A stretch of DNA of 64,000 bases from contig NZ_FNIV01000006.1 of NCBI RefSeq assembly GCF_900104135.1, positions 62,001 to 126,000 on the forward strand, written 5' to 3'. A program made the position numbers and the translations under genes. The stretch comes from Halomonas shengliensis. GTDB lineage: Bacteria > Pseudomonadota > Gammaproteobacteria > Pseudomonadales > Halomonadaceae. Below are positions 37,872 to 45,475 of the stretch, piece by piece (positions within the stretch are counted from its first letter, which is position 1; the number at the start of each line of letters is the position of its first letter). Below the pieces are notes generated by a model. It had not been told where the DNA came from and ran no database searches. It saw only the letters and a program-made list of their open reading frames with translations.

Positions 37872-38186
37872 TCACTCCAGGCTGGCGTAGTAGGCGGCGA
37901 TGTCGGCGATGTCCTCGTCCGAGAGCGCCTGGGCCTGGGGGGTCATCATCGCGGACATGCCCCCGCCGCGCTCACCGGCCCGGTAGGCCTTGAGGGAACT
38001 CACCAGGTACTCGGCGTTCTGTCCGGCGAGATTCGGATAGATGGGGGCAGTGGCAATGCCGTCGGTACCGTGGCAGGCGGCGCAGGCGGCAACCTTACCC
38101 TCGCCGGCGGCGGGGTCTCCGGCGGCCTGGGCGTCCATGGCCAGCACGGCGCCGCCCAGCATGGCGGCTGCGAGGATCAGCTTCAT
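37872..38186 (-). CDS. small periplasmic cytochrome c heading the nos operon
   Basis: A 104-residue class I cytochrome. The signal peptide (about 1-22) precedes CAACH (35-39), and a methionine-rich stretch ([14 protein letters not shown]) likely supplies the axial ligand. The overall sequence resembles one half of cytochrome c4/c55x-type proteins. It is the first gene after an FNR-type promoter and is followed by nosRZDFYL, so it probably donates electrons to NosZ or NosR; small cytochromes occur in nos clusters of other bacteria. The donor role is inferred from position. Confidence 0.85.
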   Translation of the reverse strand: MKLILAAAMLGGAVLAMDAQAAGDPAAGEGKVAACAACHGTDGIATAPIYPNLAGQNAEYLVSSLKAYRAGERGGGMSAMMTPQAQALSDEDIADIAAYYASLE

Positions 38187-38264
38187 AAGTAACCTCCAGA
38201 ATGCATCTTCTTCTGCCTAGAAAAGCCCGGTTGCGACAATCGACCTCACCGGGCAGCTGTTGCC

Positions 38265-38306
38265 ATCTTGCCAGCCACGATGTCTGCCCGGCTTGACGTG
38301 CGTCAT
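38265..38306 (-). promoter_or_regulatory. FNR/DNR-type promoter of the nos operon
   Basis: On the minus strand ATGAC-GCAC-GTCAA (38306-38293) is centred about 41-42 bases before a start that would follow CAAGAT (38270-38265, four of six -10 matches). This is the class II activator layout. The 262-base gap before nsrR otherwise holds a small AGGCA/TGCCT inverted repeat and no gene. Confidence 0.6.
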
Positions 38307-38375
38307 CTACAGCCTAGACCCGTGACGAGAAAAGGCAAAAGAAATGCCTAATAAAGCATAGGGGAGGCATCGGTA

Positions 38376-38401
38376 GGGCCGCCGCGTCGTGGCGGTGGCC
38401 C
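38376..38401 (-). terminator. hairpin after nsrR
   Basis: GGGCCGCCGC pairs with GGCGGTGGCCC (one G-U/mismatch) around GTCGT, about 50 bases after the nsrR stop. It could insulate the nos promoter from nsrR read-through. Confidence 0.4.
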
Positions 38402-38448
38402 GGAGGGGAAGGGGGGCGACCCGGCATGGGGTGCGCGGGAGGCGGGTT

Positions 38449-38898
38449 TCAGGCGGCGGGAGGCTCGTCCAGCTGCAGCAGGCGAATCAGCGGCTGGCGG
38501 CGCGGGCCCAGCAGGTCCTCGAGGGTGTAGTCGTCGAGCACCGCCAGGAAGGCCTCCAGGGCCTCCATCAGGATGTGCTTGAGCCGGCAGGCCGGCGTGA
38601 TCACGCACTCGTTGTCGTCGCCGAAGCACTCCACCAGGGAGAGGTCGCGTTCGGTGCGGCGCACCAGCTCGCCGAGCACGATGCTTTCCGGCTCGCGCCT
38701 GAGCAGCAGCCCCCCGTTCTTGCCGCGGATGGAGGTGATGTAGCCGTGGTGGCTGAGGTCCTGCACCACCTTCATCAGGTGGTTGCGGGAGATATCGAAG
38801 CGCTCGGCGATCTCGGTGATGGTGGAGCGCTCCTCGCCCTTGACCGCCAGGAAGAGCAGCACGCGCAGCGAGTAGTCGGTGAAGCGGGTCAGGTGCAT
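38449..38898 (-). CDS. nsrR: nitric-oxide-sensing Rrf2 repressor NsrR
   Basis: A 149-residue Rrf2 regulator. The N-terminal winged helix (MHLTRFTDYSLRVLLFLA, then ISRNHLMKVVQDL) is of the NsrR type, and three cysteines C91, C98 and C104 in ECFGDDNECVITPAC bind an iron-sulfur cluster that NO destroys. E. coli NsrR has the same set with a slightly shorter spacing. It usually represses hmp, nnrS and related NO-defence genes; a matching operator lies upstream of nnrS 480 bases away. It precedes the nos operon in the same direction and may share an upstream promoter with the DUF454 gene. Confidence 0.9.
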   Translation of the reverse strand: MHLTRFTDYSLRVLLFLAVKGEERSTITEIAERFDISRNHLMKVVQDLSHHGYITSIRGKNGGLLLRREPESIVLGELVRRTERDLSLVECFGDDNECVITPACRLKHILMEALEAFLAVLDDYTLEDLLGPRRQPLIRLLQLDEPPAA

Positions 38899-38926
38899 GT
38901 GGGGCGTCTCATGGTCGAAGGTCGAA

Positions 38927-39340
38927 TCAGCGCCGGGCCCAGGCGCGCGGTGGCGGGGCCTCGGGGCTGGCGGGCGCGCTAGGCCGGGTCAGCACATAGC
39001 CGGCCACCGCCAGGAACAGCAGCGCCGCCAGCGCCAGGCCGATGGGCGGCATGTCGCTCGTCCACAGCAGTATCCAGCTGGCGGCCAGCAGGAGCGGGGC
39101 GAGGGCCTTGGCCCGGCGCGGCACCGCGCGGTGGGCGTGCCAGGCCGCCAGGCTGGGGCCGAAGCGCGGGTGGTCGTGCAGCCAGGCGGCCAGCCTTGGC
39201 GAGCCCTTGGGGGCGGACCAGGCGGCCAGCAGCAGGAAGGGCGTGGTCGGCAGCAGCGGCAGGGCGAGTCCCGCGGTGCCCAGTCCGATGCAACCCCAGG
39301 TGAGGACGCACCAGGCGAGGCGGATGACGGCTCCTGACAT
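38927..39340 (-). CDS. DUF454 (YbaN-family) membrane protein
   Basis: A 137-residue membrane protein with three to four hydrophobic segments. The N-terminal WCVLTWGCIGLGTAGLALPLLPTTPFLLLA carries the DUF454 signature GxxGxxLPLLPTTPF. The middle has HPRFGPSLAAWHAHRAVPRRAKA, a conserved cytoplasmic loop. The function is unknown; family members often occur near haem-uptake or NO-related genes. It is divergent from nnrS, sharing the control region that holds a good NsrR-like site, and lies 28 bases before nsrR in the same direction. Confidence 0.85.
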   Translation of the reverse strand: MSGAVIRLAWCVLTWGCIGLGTAGLALPLLPTTPFLLLAAWSAPKGSPRLAAWLHDHPRFGPSLAAWHAHRAVPRRAKALAPLLLAASWILLWTSDMPPIGLALAALLFLAVAGYVLTRPSAPASPEAPPPRAWARR

Positions 39341-39374
39341 GGCGTGACCTCCCGGCGGCGAAGGCGTAGACTAT

Positions 39375-39397
39375 AAGTGGTAAAACATATACATCTT
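39375..39397. promoter_or_regulatory. NsrR operator candidate between DUF454 gene and nnrS
   Basis: The right half ATATACATCTT (39387-39397) matches 10 of 11 bases of the NsrR half-site AAATRCATCTT; the left half AAGTGGTAAAA matches 6 of 11. It sits in an AT-rich gap between divergent genes, with nsrR nearby. Confidence 0.6.
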
Positions 39398-39427
39398 AGC
39401 ACCACGACACGCCGGGAGAGTTGCGCT

Positions 39428-40570
39428 GTGTCAACGAAGGCCGACAGAGGTCGTCCCGCCACGCCCGCCTGGCGGCTGTTCTTCCCCCTGGCGGCGCTGC
39501 ATGCCGCGATCACGGTGCCGCTGTCGCTGGCCGCATTCTATCACGGCCTGCCCCTGGGGCTCCTTTCCTCCCCTGCGGCACACGGTCGCGAACTGCTGTT
39601 CGGCTTCGCCCTGGCGGTGATCGCCGGCTACCTGCTGGGGCCGCTGTCCGGCGTCTGGCGGCTGGGGCTGCCGGCGCTGTGGCTCGCCGCCCGGGCCGGC
39701 GGGCTGCTTTGGCCCACGGCCCTGCCGGTGCTGCTGGCCGATGCCCTGTTCGCCGCGTTGCTGGCCTGGCGGCTGGTGCCGCGTTTCCGGGCCGCCAGGA
39801 AGTGGCGCAACCGGCTGCTCTCGCCCCTGCTGGGCCTGCTCTGTCTGCTGGCGGTGGCCAGCCTGGCGGGCCGGCTGATGGCGAACGGGACCCTGTCGCC
39901 GGCGCTGCTGCGCCACGCCGTGCTGTGGCTGGTGCTGTTGATGGCCTTCATGGGCGGCCGGGTGCTGGCGCCGGCGATCAACGGCCACCTGATGGCCAGC
40001 CGGGGCCAGGCCGGCGCCGGGGTGCAACCGCGGCTCGAGGCGGCGCTGATCGTCCTGCTGGGGGTGACCCCGCTGCTGGCGCCCTGGCCCGCCACCGCGC
40101 CCCTGGCCGCCCCCCTGGCGCTGCTCGCCGGCCTGCTGGTGGCCTGGCGCCTGCTGGCCTGGCGGCCCTGGACGCTGATCGGACGCCCGGACCTGGTCGG
40201 CCTGCTGCTGGGCTACGCCTGGCTGGGCCTCGGCCTGCTGCTGGCGGCCCAGGCGCTGTGGCGGGGCCAGCCCCTCGGCGGCGTGCTCCACGCCTTCACC
40301 GTCGGCGCGCTGGGCACCCTGGCCAGCGGCATCATGCTGCGCCAGGCGATCCTGCGTGCCAGGGGGCGGCCCGAGGGCGAGCCGCTGCTGATGCCCCTGG
40401 CGCTGCTCTTCTCCCTGGCCGCCGGGCTGCGCCTGGTGGCCTTGGCGGCGGGCGAGGCCTGGCTGATCCTTCTGTGGGGCTCGGCCCTGGCCTGGAGCCT
40501 GGCCTGGGGGCTCGCCGCCTGGCGGCTGCTGGCCTGGTCCCGGCGCCTGCCGGCGAGGCGGGCCGATTGA
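39428..40570 (+). CDS. nnrS: NnrS-family haem- and copper-containing membrane protein
   Basis: A 380-residue protein with about 12 hydrophobic segments. Conserved NnrS features include LFFPLAALHAAI at the start, GFALAVIAGYLLGP, GGRVLAPAINGHL and HAFTVGALGTLASGIMLR near the end. NnrS proteins protect against NO and nitrosative stress. The start is GTG 39428, eight bases after GGGAG; the frame is open to 39377 but that part is the promoter region with the NsrR site. Its stop lies inside the FNR-type box of hemN, so the two genes are adjacent regulatory neighbours. Confidence 0.9.
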   Translation: MSTKADRGRPATPAWRLFFPLAALHAAITVPLSLAAFYHGLPLGLLSSPAAHGRELLFGFALAVIAGYLLGPLSGVWRLGLPALWLAARAGGLLWPTALPVLLADALFAALLAWRLVPRFRAARKWRNRLLSPLLGLLCLLAVASLAGRLMANGTLSPALLRHAVLWLVLLMAFMGGRVLAPAINGHLMASRGQAGAGVQPRLEAALIVLLGVTPLLAPWPATAPLAAPLALLAGLLVAWRLLAWRPWTLIGRPDLVGLLLGYAWLGLGLLLAAQALWRGQPLGGVLHAFTVGALGTLASGIMLRQAILRARGRPEGEPLLMPLALLFSLAAGLRLVALAAGEAWLILLWGSALAWSLAWGLAAWRLLAWSRRLPARRAD

Positions 40571-40580
40571 CCTCGGTCAA
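40567..40580. promoter_or_regulatory. FNR/DNR-type box upstream of hemN
   Basis: A perfect palindrome TTGAC-CTCG-GTCAA that overlaps the nnrS stop codon. An extended -10 TGG-CATACT at 40618-40626 would place the box near -60, a class I activator position. hemN genes are commonly activated this way in low oxygen. Confidence 0.65.
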
Positions 40581-40683
40581 CTACCCCCTCGAGGGTACCG
40601 ACGCGCCGGCCACGGGCTGGCATACTGCGCAGCATTCGGCATCGCCGCGGCGGTGCCAGGGTTTTCCAAGAGGCCGTTTCACC

Positions 40684-42069
40684 ATGCAAGACCATCTGCT
40701 CTTCGACCGTCCCCTGGTGGAGAAGTACGACCGTCCGGGGCCGCGCTATACCTCCTACCCCACCGCCCCGCAGTTCCACACGGCCTTCGCCGAGGATGAC
40801 TATCGCGCCGCCGCCGAGCGCAGCAACCGGGCCGAGACGCCCAAGCCGCTCTCCGTCTACGTGCATATCCCCTTCTGCAAGAGCCTCTGCTACTACTGCG
40901 CCTGCAACAAGATCATCACCCACAACACCGAGCGTGCCGCCGAGTACCTGGCCTGGCTCAAGGAGGAGATCGCGGTGCAGGGGGCGCTGTTCGACGAGGG
41001 CCGGCGCATGACCCAGCTCCACCTGGGCGGCGGCACCCCCACCTACCTGAGCAACGCCCAGCTGGGCGAGCTGATGGCGAGTCTCGACGCCGCCTTCCAC
41101 TTCGCGCCGCCCGCGGAGCGCGAGTTCTCCCTGGAGGTGGACCCGCGCACCGTGACCCCCGAACAGATCCACGAGCTGCACGACCTGGGCTTCAATCGCC
41201 TGAGCTTCGGGGTGCAGGACTTCGACCTCGACGTGCAGAAGGCGGTCAACCGCGTGCAGAGCGAGGAGGATGTCGTCGCCCTGGTGCAGGCCGCCCGGAA
41301 GGCGGGCTTCGAGTCGGTGAGCGTCGACCTGATCTACGGCCTGCCGCTGCAGACGGTGGCCAGCTTCGATGCCACCCTGGAGAAGATCATCGCCCTGCGC
41401 CCGGATCGCATCGCCACCTACAGCTATGCCCACCTGCCGGAGCTGTTCAAGGCCCAGCGCCTGATCCGCCCCGAGGACATGCCGCCCCCCGAGCGCAAGC
41501 TGGAGCTGCTCGAACTGACCATCCGCCGCCTCACCGCGGCTGGCTACGTCTACATCGGCATGGACCACTTCGCCCTGCCCGAGGATGAGCTGACCCTGGC
41601 GCGGGAGAACGGCACCCTGCAGCGCAACTTCCAGGGCTACTCCACCCACGCCGACTGCGACATGATCGGCCTGGGGATCACCTCCATCGGCAAGGTGGGG
41701 GACACCTACAGCCAGAACGTCAAGGAGACCGCCCAGTACCAGCATCGCCTGGGCGAGGGGCGCCTGGCGGTGTTCCGCGGCTATCGCCTGAGCGAGGACG
41801 ACCGCCTGCGCCGCGATGTGATCAACGCCCTGATGTGCCATAACCGCATCGACTTCGCCGCCATCGAGGCCGAGCACGGCATCGTCTTCCGCGACTATTT
41901 CGCCGATGCCCTGGAGGCGCTCCAGGAGATGGCCGACGACGGCTTGGTGGCGATCCGCGAGCACGAGATCGAGCTGCTGCCCGCCGGGCGCCTGATGATG
42001 CGCAACGCCGCCATGGCCTTCGATGCCTACCTGGCCCACAGCAAGGGGCGCTACTCGCGCACCGTATAG
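40684..42069 (+). CDS. hemN: oxygen-independent coproporphyrinogen III dehydrogenase
   Basis: A 461-residue radical SAM enzyme converting coproporphyrinogen III to protoporphyrinogen IX without oxygen, giving haem under anaerobic growth. The iron-sulfur motif is C65, C69, C72 with C74 (CKSLCYYCAC). GGGTPTY and the C-terminal HemN domain, including YIGMDHFALP and STHADCDMIGLG, are present, separating true HemN from HemW. The ATG at 40684 is preceded by a promoter with an FNR-type box. It supplies haem for the cytochromes and NnrS encoded nearby. Confidence 0.96.
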   Translation: MQDHLLFDRPLVEKYDRPGPRYTSYPTAPQFHTAFAEDDYRAAAERSNRAETPKPLSVYVHIPFCKSLCYYCACNKIITHNTERAAEYLAWLKEEIAVQGALFDEGRRMTQLHLGGGTPTYLSNAQLGELMASLDAAFHFAPPAEREFSLEVDPRTVTPEQIHELHDLGFNRLSFGVQDFDLDVQKAVNRVQSEEDVVALVQAARKAGFESVSVDLIYGLPLQTVASFDATLEKIIALRPDRIATYSYAHLPELFKAQRLIRPEDMPPPERKLELLELTIRRLTAAGYVYIGMDHFALPEDELTLARENGTLQRNFQGYSTHADCDMIGLGITSIGKVGDTYSQNVKETAQYQHRLGEGRLAVFRGYRLSEDDRLRRDVINALMCHNRIDFAAIEAEHGIVFRDYFADALEALQEMADDGLVAIREHEIELLPAGRLMMRNAAMAFDAYLAHSKGRYSRTV

Positions 42070-42082
42070 CCACGCACAGACG

Positions 42083-42110
42083 AAAAAAGGCCACCCTCGA
42101 GGAGGGTGGC
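42083..42110. terminator. strong terminator between hemN and the small RNA region
   Basis: GCCACCCTC and GAGGGTGGC form a perfect nine-base stem with a three-base loop. On the minus strand it is followed by C and six T (42088-42083), a textbook intrinsic terminator; on the plus strand it may also end hemN transcription. Confidence 0.85.
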
Positions 42111-42198
42111 GCAAGACCGTGACTAGCAATGAGGAGGGAGAAACCACGGCAGGAGACTGGCGGGCCCTGCCGGGTGACGGCGCCTCATCAACGCCGAC
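42083..42198 (-). ncRNA. candidate trans-acting small RNA, RyhB/PrrF-like in layout
   Basis: About 116 nucleotides on the minus strand, between the convergent hemN and AEC genes. It starts about seven bases after a promoter (TTGACG-N17-TAACCT) and ends at a terminator stem with six U. Inside are a hairpin CGGCAGG/CCTGCCG near 42144-42169, then an unpaired pyrimidine-rich stretch (about 42115-42141) containing CTCCCTCCTCATTG, which is complementary to Shine-Dalgarno sequences. That order (5' hairpin, open seed, U-tailed terminator) is usual for Hfq-binding RNAs. The promoter overlaps AT-rich Fur-like sequence, suggesting an iron response. No long protein frame fits. Identity with a known sRNA family is not shown. 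Confidence 0.6.
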
Positions 42199-42204
42199 GA
42201 TTAA

Positions 42205-42233
42205 AGGTTAATCGTTCTCGTTTGTTTCGTCAA
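42205..42233 (-). promoter_or_regulatory. promoter and Fur-like operator of the candidate small RNA
   Basis: TTGACG (42233-42228) and TAACCT (42210-42205) are 17 bases apart. Minus-strand sequence ACGAGAACGATTAAC covers the spacer and matches about 9 of 14 positions of the 7-1-7 Fur motif; a CGATTAA-AGG-TTAATCG palindrome (42198-42214) overlaps the -10. The patch up to 42260 is markedly AT-rich. Confidence 0.5.
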
Positions 42234-42284
42234 CACAAATGCGAATATTTTTTATTACCCTCTGCCGCGCCCCGGGTACCGCCG

Positions 42285-43199
42285 CTAGCCGACCAGCCCC
42301 AGCCACAGCGGCAGGCTGACCATCGCCAGCAGGGTCTGGCCGGTGATCAGCGCCGCCATCATCTCGGCATCGCCCCCCAGCTGGCGCGCCAGGATGTAGG
42401 CCGAGGTGGCGGTGGGCAGGGCGGCGAACAGCAGCACCACGTCGCGGCTGACCGGGTCGAGGCCCAGCGCCAGGGCCAGTCCCAGCACCACCGCCGGCAT
42501 CAGTCCCAGCTTGACCAGGTGGGTGGCCCAGATGCCGCGGTCGAGGCGCACCAGGGCGGCGGGGCGCAGCGCCACCCCCACCGCCACCAGCCCCAGCGGC
42601 AGGGCGGCGCGCCCCAGCAGCTCCACCGTGGCCTCGCTCCAGCCGGGCAGGCCGATGCCGCCGAGGTTGAGGCCGATACCCGCCAGGCAGGCCAGGATCA
42701 GCGGGTTGCGAGCCAAGGCGGCGAGGCTCTTGCCGAGGCTGCCGCGGCCCAGGGTGCCGGCGGCCACGAAGCTGCCCACGCACAGCACGTTGACCACCGG
42801 CACCATCAGCGCCACGGCCACCGCCGCCACCGTCGCCCCCGGGGGCCCGTGCAGCGCCGCGGCGCCGGCCACCCCCACGTAGGTGTTGAAGCGCAGCGAG
42901 CCCTGGAAGGCCGAGGTAAAGGCGGCGGCCTCGAGTCCCAGCCAGCGACGCGCCCGCCACAGCAGGATGGCGAACAGCCCCATGGCCCCCAGCAGGGCGA
43001 CCGCCACCCGGATCACCGGCACCTGGCCGACGTCGGCGGTGGCCAGGGTCGCCACCAGCATGGCGGGGAACAGCAGGAAGTAGATCAGCCTCTCCAGCTG
43101 GGCCCAGAACTCGCCGTCCGGCTGGCGCAGCCGGCCCAGGCCCGCCCCCAGCAGGATCAGCAGGAACAGGGGCCCCAGGGCACCCGCGATCTCCGCCAT
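42285..43199 (-). CDS. AEC-family (auxin efflux carrier-like) transporter
   Basis: A 304-residue inner-membrane protein with about ten hydrophobic segments. Family features are the N-terminal LLILLGAGLGRLR, the intramembrane RNPLILACLAGI repeat-like segment and PTATSAYILARQLGGD near the C-terminus, where AEC proteins have conserved polar residues. Bacterial members export or import organic anions such as malate or malonate; the substrate is unknown here. The ATG at 43199 follows AAGGAG; a longer frame starting at 43277 overlaps the divergent promoter region. The candidate small RNA lies just downstream on the same strand. Confidence 0.83.
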   Translation of the reverse strand: MAEIAGALGPLFLLILLGAGLGRLRQPDGEFWAQLERLIYFLLFPAMLVATLATADVGQVPVIRVAVALLGAMGLFAILLWRARRWLGLEAAAFTSAFQGSLRFNTYVGVAGAAALHGPPGATVAAVAVALMVPVVNVLCVGSFVAAGTLGRGSLGKSLAALARNPLILACLAGIGLNLGGIGLPGWSEATVELLGRAALPLGLVAVGVALRPAALVRLDRGIWATHLVKLGLMPAVVLGLALALGLDPVSRDVVLLFAALPTATSAYILARQLGGDAEMMAALITGQTLLAMVSLPLWLGLVG

Positions 43200-43306
43200 G
43201 TCGTGTCTCCTTGGTCTCGTCACCTGCGACATCGCCCCGCAGTCTGCCATAGACGAATGCTGATAAGCTTGCCGCATTCCTCCCTGCCCAGCCGGTTGCC
43301 CACGCC

Positions 43307-43816
43307 ATGCCTGGTTCCTCCGCCTCCGATACCGCCGTCTCCCGCCCGCCGCTGGTGCGCCTGCTGGTGCTGCTTACCCTGGGCACGGTGGCGGTGGCGC
43401 TGTGGTTCCTGGCCAGCCACCTGCTGCGCGATGCGGGCCAGGTGCGCTGGTACCCCGAGGCGGCGGGCTGCGAGCTTGCCGCGGGGCCCTGCGAGGCGGC
43501 GCTGGGTGACGGGCGGCTCGCCCTCGACCTGGGCGTGCGCGGCGAGATCCGGGCCCTTGAGCGCCTGCCCCTGGTGGTGCGCCTCGAGGGCGTGGCGGCC
43601 GAGGGCGTGACGGTGGACTTCGTGGGACGCAACATGGACATGGGCCTGCATCGCTATCCGCTGCGCCGCGATGCCGACGGCCGCTATCGTGGGGAGGGGC
43701 AGATCCCTATCTGCACCGAGGCGGTGATGCCCTGGCGCGCCCGTGTCATCGTCGAGACCGCCGATGGTAAGCTGGGCTCGGGATTCGACTTCACGGTGGA
43801 GAGAGGCGCGCCATGA
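43307..43816 (+). CDS. FixH/YtkA-like membrane-anchored protein paired with SCO
   Basis: A 169-residue protein: one membrane helix (about 18-38) and a periplasmic beta-rich domain with two cysteines (GCELAAGPCEAAL), VDFVGRNMDMGLHRYPL and ICTEAVMPWRARV. The NMDMG-H motif recalls FixH/YtkA-type domains linked to copper handling. The stop overlaps the SCO start as ATGA, so the two proteins are made together and probably act in copper delivery to a respiratory oxidase or to NosZ. No strong ribosome-binding site was seen. Family assignment is tentative. Confidence 0.6.
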   Translation: MPGSSASDTAVSRPPLVRLLVLLTLGTVAVALWFLASHLLRDAGQVRWYPEAAGCELAAGPCEAALGDGRLALDLGVRGEIRALERLPLVVRLEGVAAEGVTVDFVGRNMDMGLHRYPLRRDADGRYRGEGQIPICTEAVMPWRARVIVETADGKLGSGFDFTVERGAP

Positions 43817-44406
43817 GAGGCAAGGGAGTCTGGGCGGGGATCGCCCTGGTCGTGCTGCTGCTGGCGGTGGGCGGGGCCGGCTGGTACCAGCAGCAGTTCG
43901 GCGGGAACGAGCGTGCCGGGGAGCCCGTCGGCGGGCCGATCACGCTGCCCTCCACGGAGGGCGAGTTCCGCCTCGAGGCACTCGGCGAGGAGCAGGTGGC
44001 GGTGGTGTTCTTCGGCTACACTTACTGCCCCGACGTCTGCCCCATGAGCCTGGCGGTGGTGCGCCAGTCGCTGGCCGAGCTTTCGCCCGACCAGCGCGAG
44101 CGGGTGGTGCCGCTGATGGTCTCGGTGGACCCGGAGCGCGACACCCTGGCGCGGCTGGAGGAGTACCTTGCCTTCTTCGGCGAGCGCTTCATCGGCGCCA
44201 CCGGCAGCCAGGCCCGGCTGGAGGAACTGGCGGGGCGTTACGGCGTGGTATGGCGCAAGGTCGAGGCGCCGGACTCCGCCATGGCCTACACCATCGACCA
44301 CAGCTCGTCGCTCTACCTGGTCGACCGCCAGGGCGAGATCCTGCGTCGGGTGCTCTACTCCCCCTCCCATCGGGGGCTGCTGGCGGCGCTGCGCGAGACG
44401 CTATGA
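43813..44406 (+). CDS. SCO1/SenC-family copper chaperone
   Basis: A 197-residue thioredoxin-fold protein tethered by an N-terminal helix (about 6-24). The copper site is complete: C72 and C76 in YCPDVCP, and H162 in TIDHSSSLYLVD. SCO proteins metallate the CuA centre of cytochrome oxidase and, in some denitrifiers, assist NosZ. It is coupled by ATGA overlap to the FixH-like gene. No oxidase subunit is present in the window, so the client is unknown, but NosZ has a CuA centre and lies 8 kb away. Confidence 0.92.
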   Translation: MRGKGVWAGIALVVLLLAVGGAGWYQQQFGGNERAGEPVGGPITLPSTEGEFRLEALGEEQVAVVFFGYTYCPDVCPMSLAVVRQSLAELSPDQRERVVPLMVSVDPERDTLARLEEYLAFFGERFIGATGSQARLEELAGRYGVVWRKVEAPDSAMAYTIDHSSSLYLVDRQGEILRRVLYSPSHRGLLAALRETL

Positions 44407-44419
44407 CCCCCGTCGTCGC

Positions 44420-45475
44420 TTATGGCGACTCCTCCTGCAGCCGGGTAAGCATCGCCATCAGCGCCTGTCCCTGGCGGCCCTCGCGGGTGTCGTGCATGGG
44501 GTCGAGCTGCCAGGTGCTCTCGGCATAGCCCCACCAGTCCCAGCAGCCCTGGGGGTTGCCGAGCCGGGTCTCGGCCTGGGGATAGAGCACGATCCGCCGG
44601 TTCTCCGCCGCCCAGGCGTTGAGGCCGCTATGCCGCACGAAGGCCTCGCCGATCAGCTCGGCGCCCATGTTGCAGCCGTGTAGCGCCAGGGTCACGGCGC
44701 AGCCGCCCGACTCGCATCCCGTCGGCACGAACAGGTAACCGGTGTCGGCGAGTCCCTTGGCGTCGAAGTCGCCCTGGTCGAAGCGTCTCAGCTCGCCCGC
44801 GGGCTCGGTCCCGCTCGGTGGGTCGAGCTCCCCGTGCAGCCAGGCCAGGGCCTCGCCGGCGATGTCGCGATCGCAGGCCAGCAGGTGGGGGGCACCGCCG
44901 TCGCGGCAGTCGCCCAGCTCGGCCGGCGTGGCATCGCCCCGCGCCGTGTCCACGGGCCAGCCATGGCCGATGTCGGGATCCTGCCGCAGACGCAGCTGGC
45001 GTTCGGGGTCGGCCAGCCAGCCGCGGAACTGCTCGGCCAGGGCCTCGCCCAGCGCCGGCGCCACCACCTCGTCCGCCGCGCCGTGCCATACATAGACGCG
45101 CAGCTCGGCCAGCGCCTCGGCGTCGCCCACCAGGTCGCGCTCGCGATAGTCGGCCAGGCGCTGCGCCAGCGCCTCGGGGTCGGGGAGGCCGCGACTCGTG
45201 CCCATGCACTGGCCGAGGGCTAGCCCCAGCGAGCCCCGCGCGCAGGACCAGGGGCCGGCGGCCAGCACGCCGAGGCCGGCGAAGCGCTCGGGCCAGGCCA
45301 CCGCCAGCTGGGTGGCCATGTAGCCCCCCGAGGAGACGCCCACGACGCTGGTCCCCGCGGCATCGGCGGAGAGCGCGGGGAGCGGGGCGGGAGGTGTCTC
45401 GGCCAGCAGTGGCGTGGCGGGCAGGGCGGCGAGGAGCGCCGCCGCCACCCGGCGGCCCGTGCGGGGCTTACTCAT
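44420..45475 (-). CDS. secreted PHB-depolymerase-like esterase
   Basis: A 351-residue alpha/beta hydrolase with a signal peptide (about 1-25). The nucleophile Ser48 lies in GVSSGGYMA, and two later histidine/aspartate segments (DPDIGHGW, ALHGCNM) fit the rest of a PHB-depolymerase-like domain. Cysteines are frequent, as in secreted enzymes. The substrate may be poly- or oligo-hydroxybutyrate or another ester. The ATG at 45475 overlaps the last eight bases of fkpA, and its putative AGAGG touches the start codon, so translation probably depends on termination of fkpA. Confidence 0.75.
   Translation of the reverse strand: MSKPRTGRRVAAALLAALPATPLLAETPPAPLPALSADAAGTSVVGVSSGGYMATQLAVAWPERFAGLGVLAAGPWSCARGSLGLALGQCMGTSRGLPDPEALAQRLADYRERDLVGDAEALAELRVYVWHGAADEVVAPALGEALAEQFRGWLADPERQLRLRQDPDIGHGWPVDTARGDATPAELGDCRDGGAPHLLACDRDIAGEALAWLHGELDPPSGTEPAGELRRFDQGDFDAKGLADTGYLFVPTGCESGGCAVTLALHGCNMGAELIGEAFVRHSGLNAWAAENRRIVLYPQAETRLGNPQGCWDWWGYAESTWQLDPMHDTREGRQGQALMAMLTRLQEESP

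Noticed and set aside
33568..37890. Plus-strand open frame of about 1440 codons over nosD, nosZ and nosR
   Set aside because: High GC keeps the antisense frame open; composition is repetitive and the opposite strand carries clear nos genes.
42111..42197. Short protein-coding gene in the hemN-AEC gap
   Set aside because: No start codon with ribosome-binding site gives a conserved-looking peptide; RNA features explain the region better.
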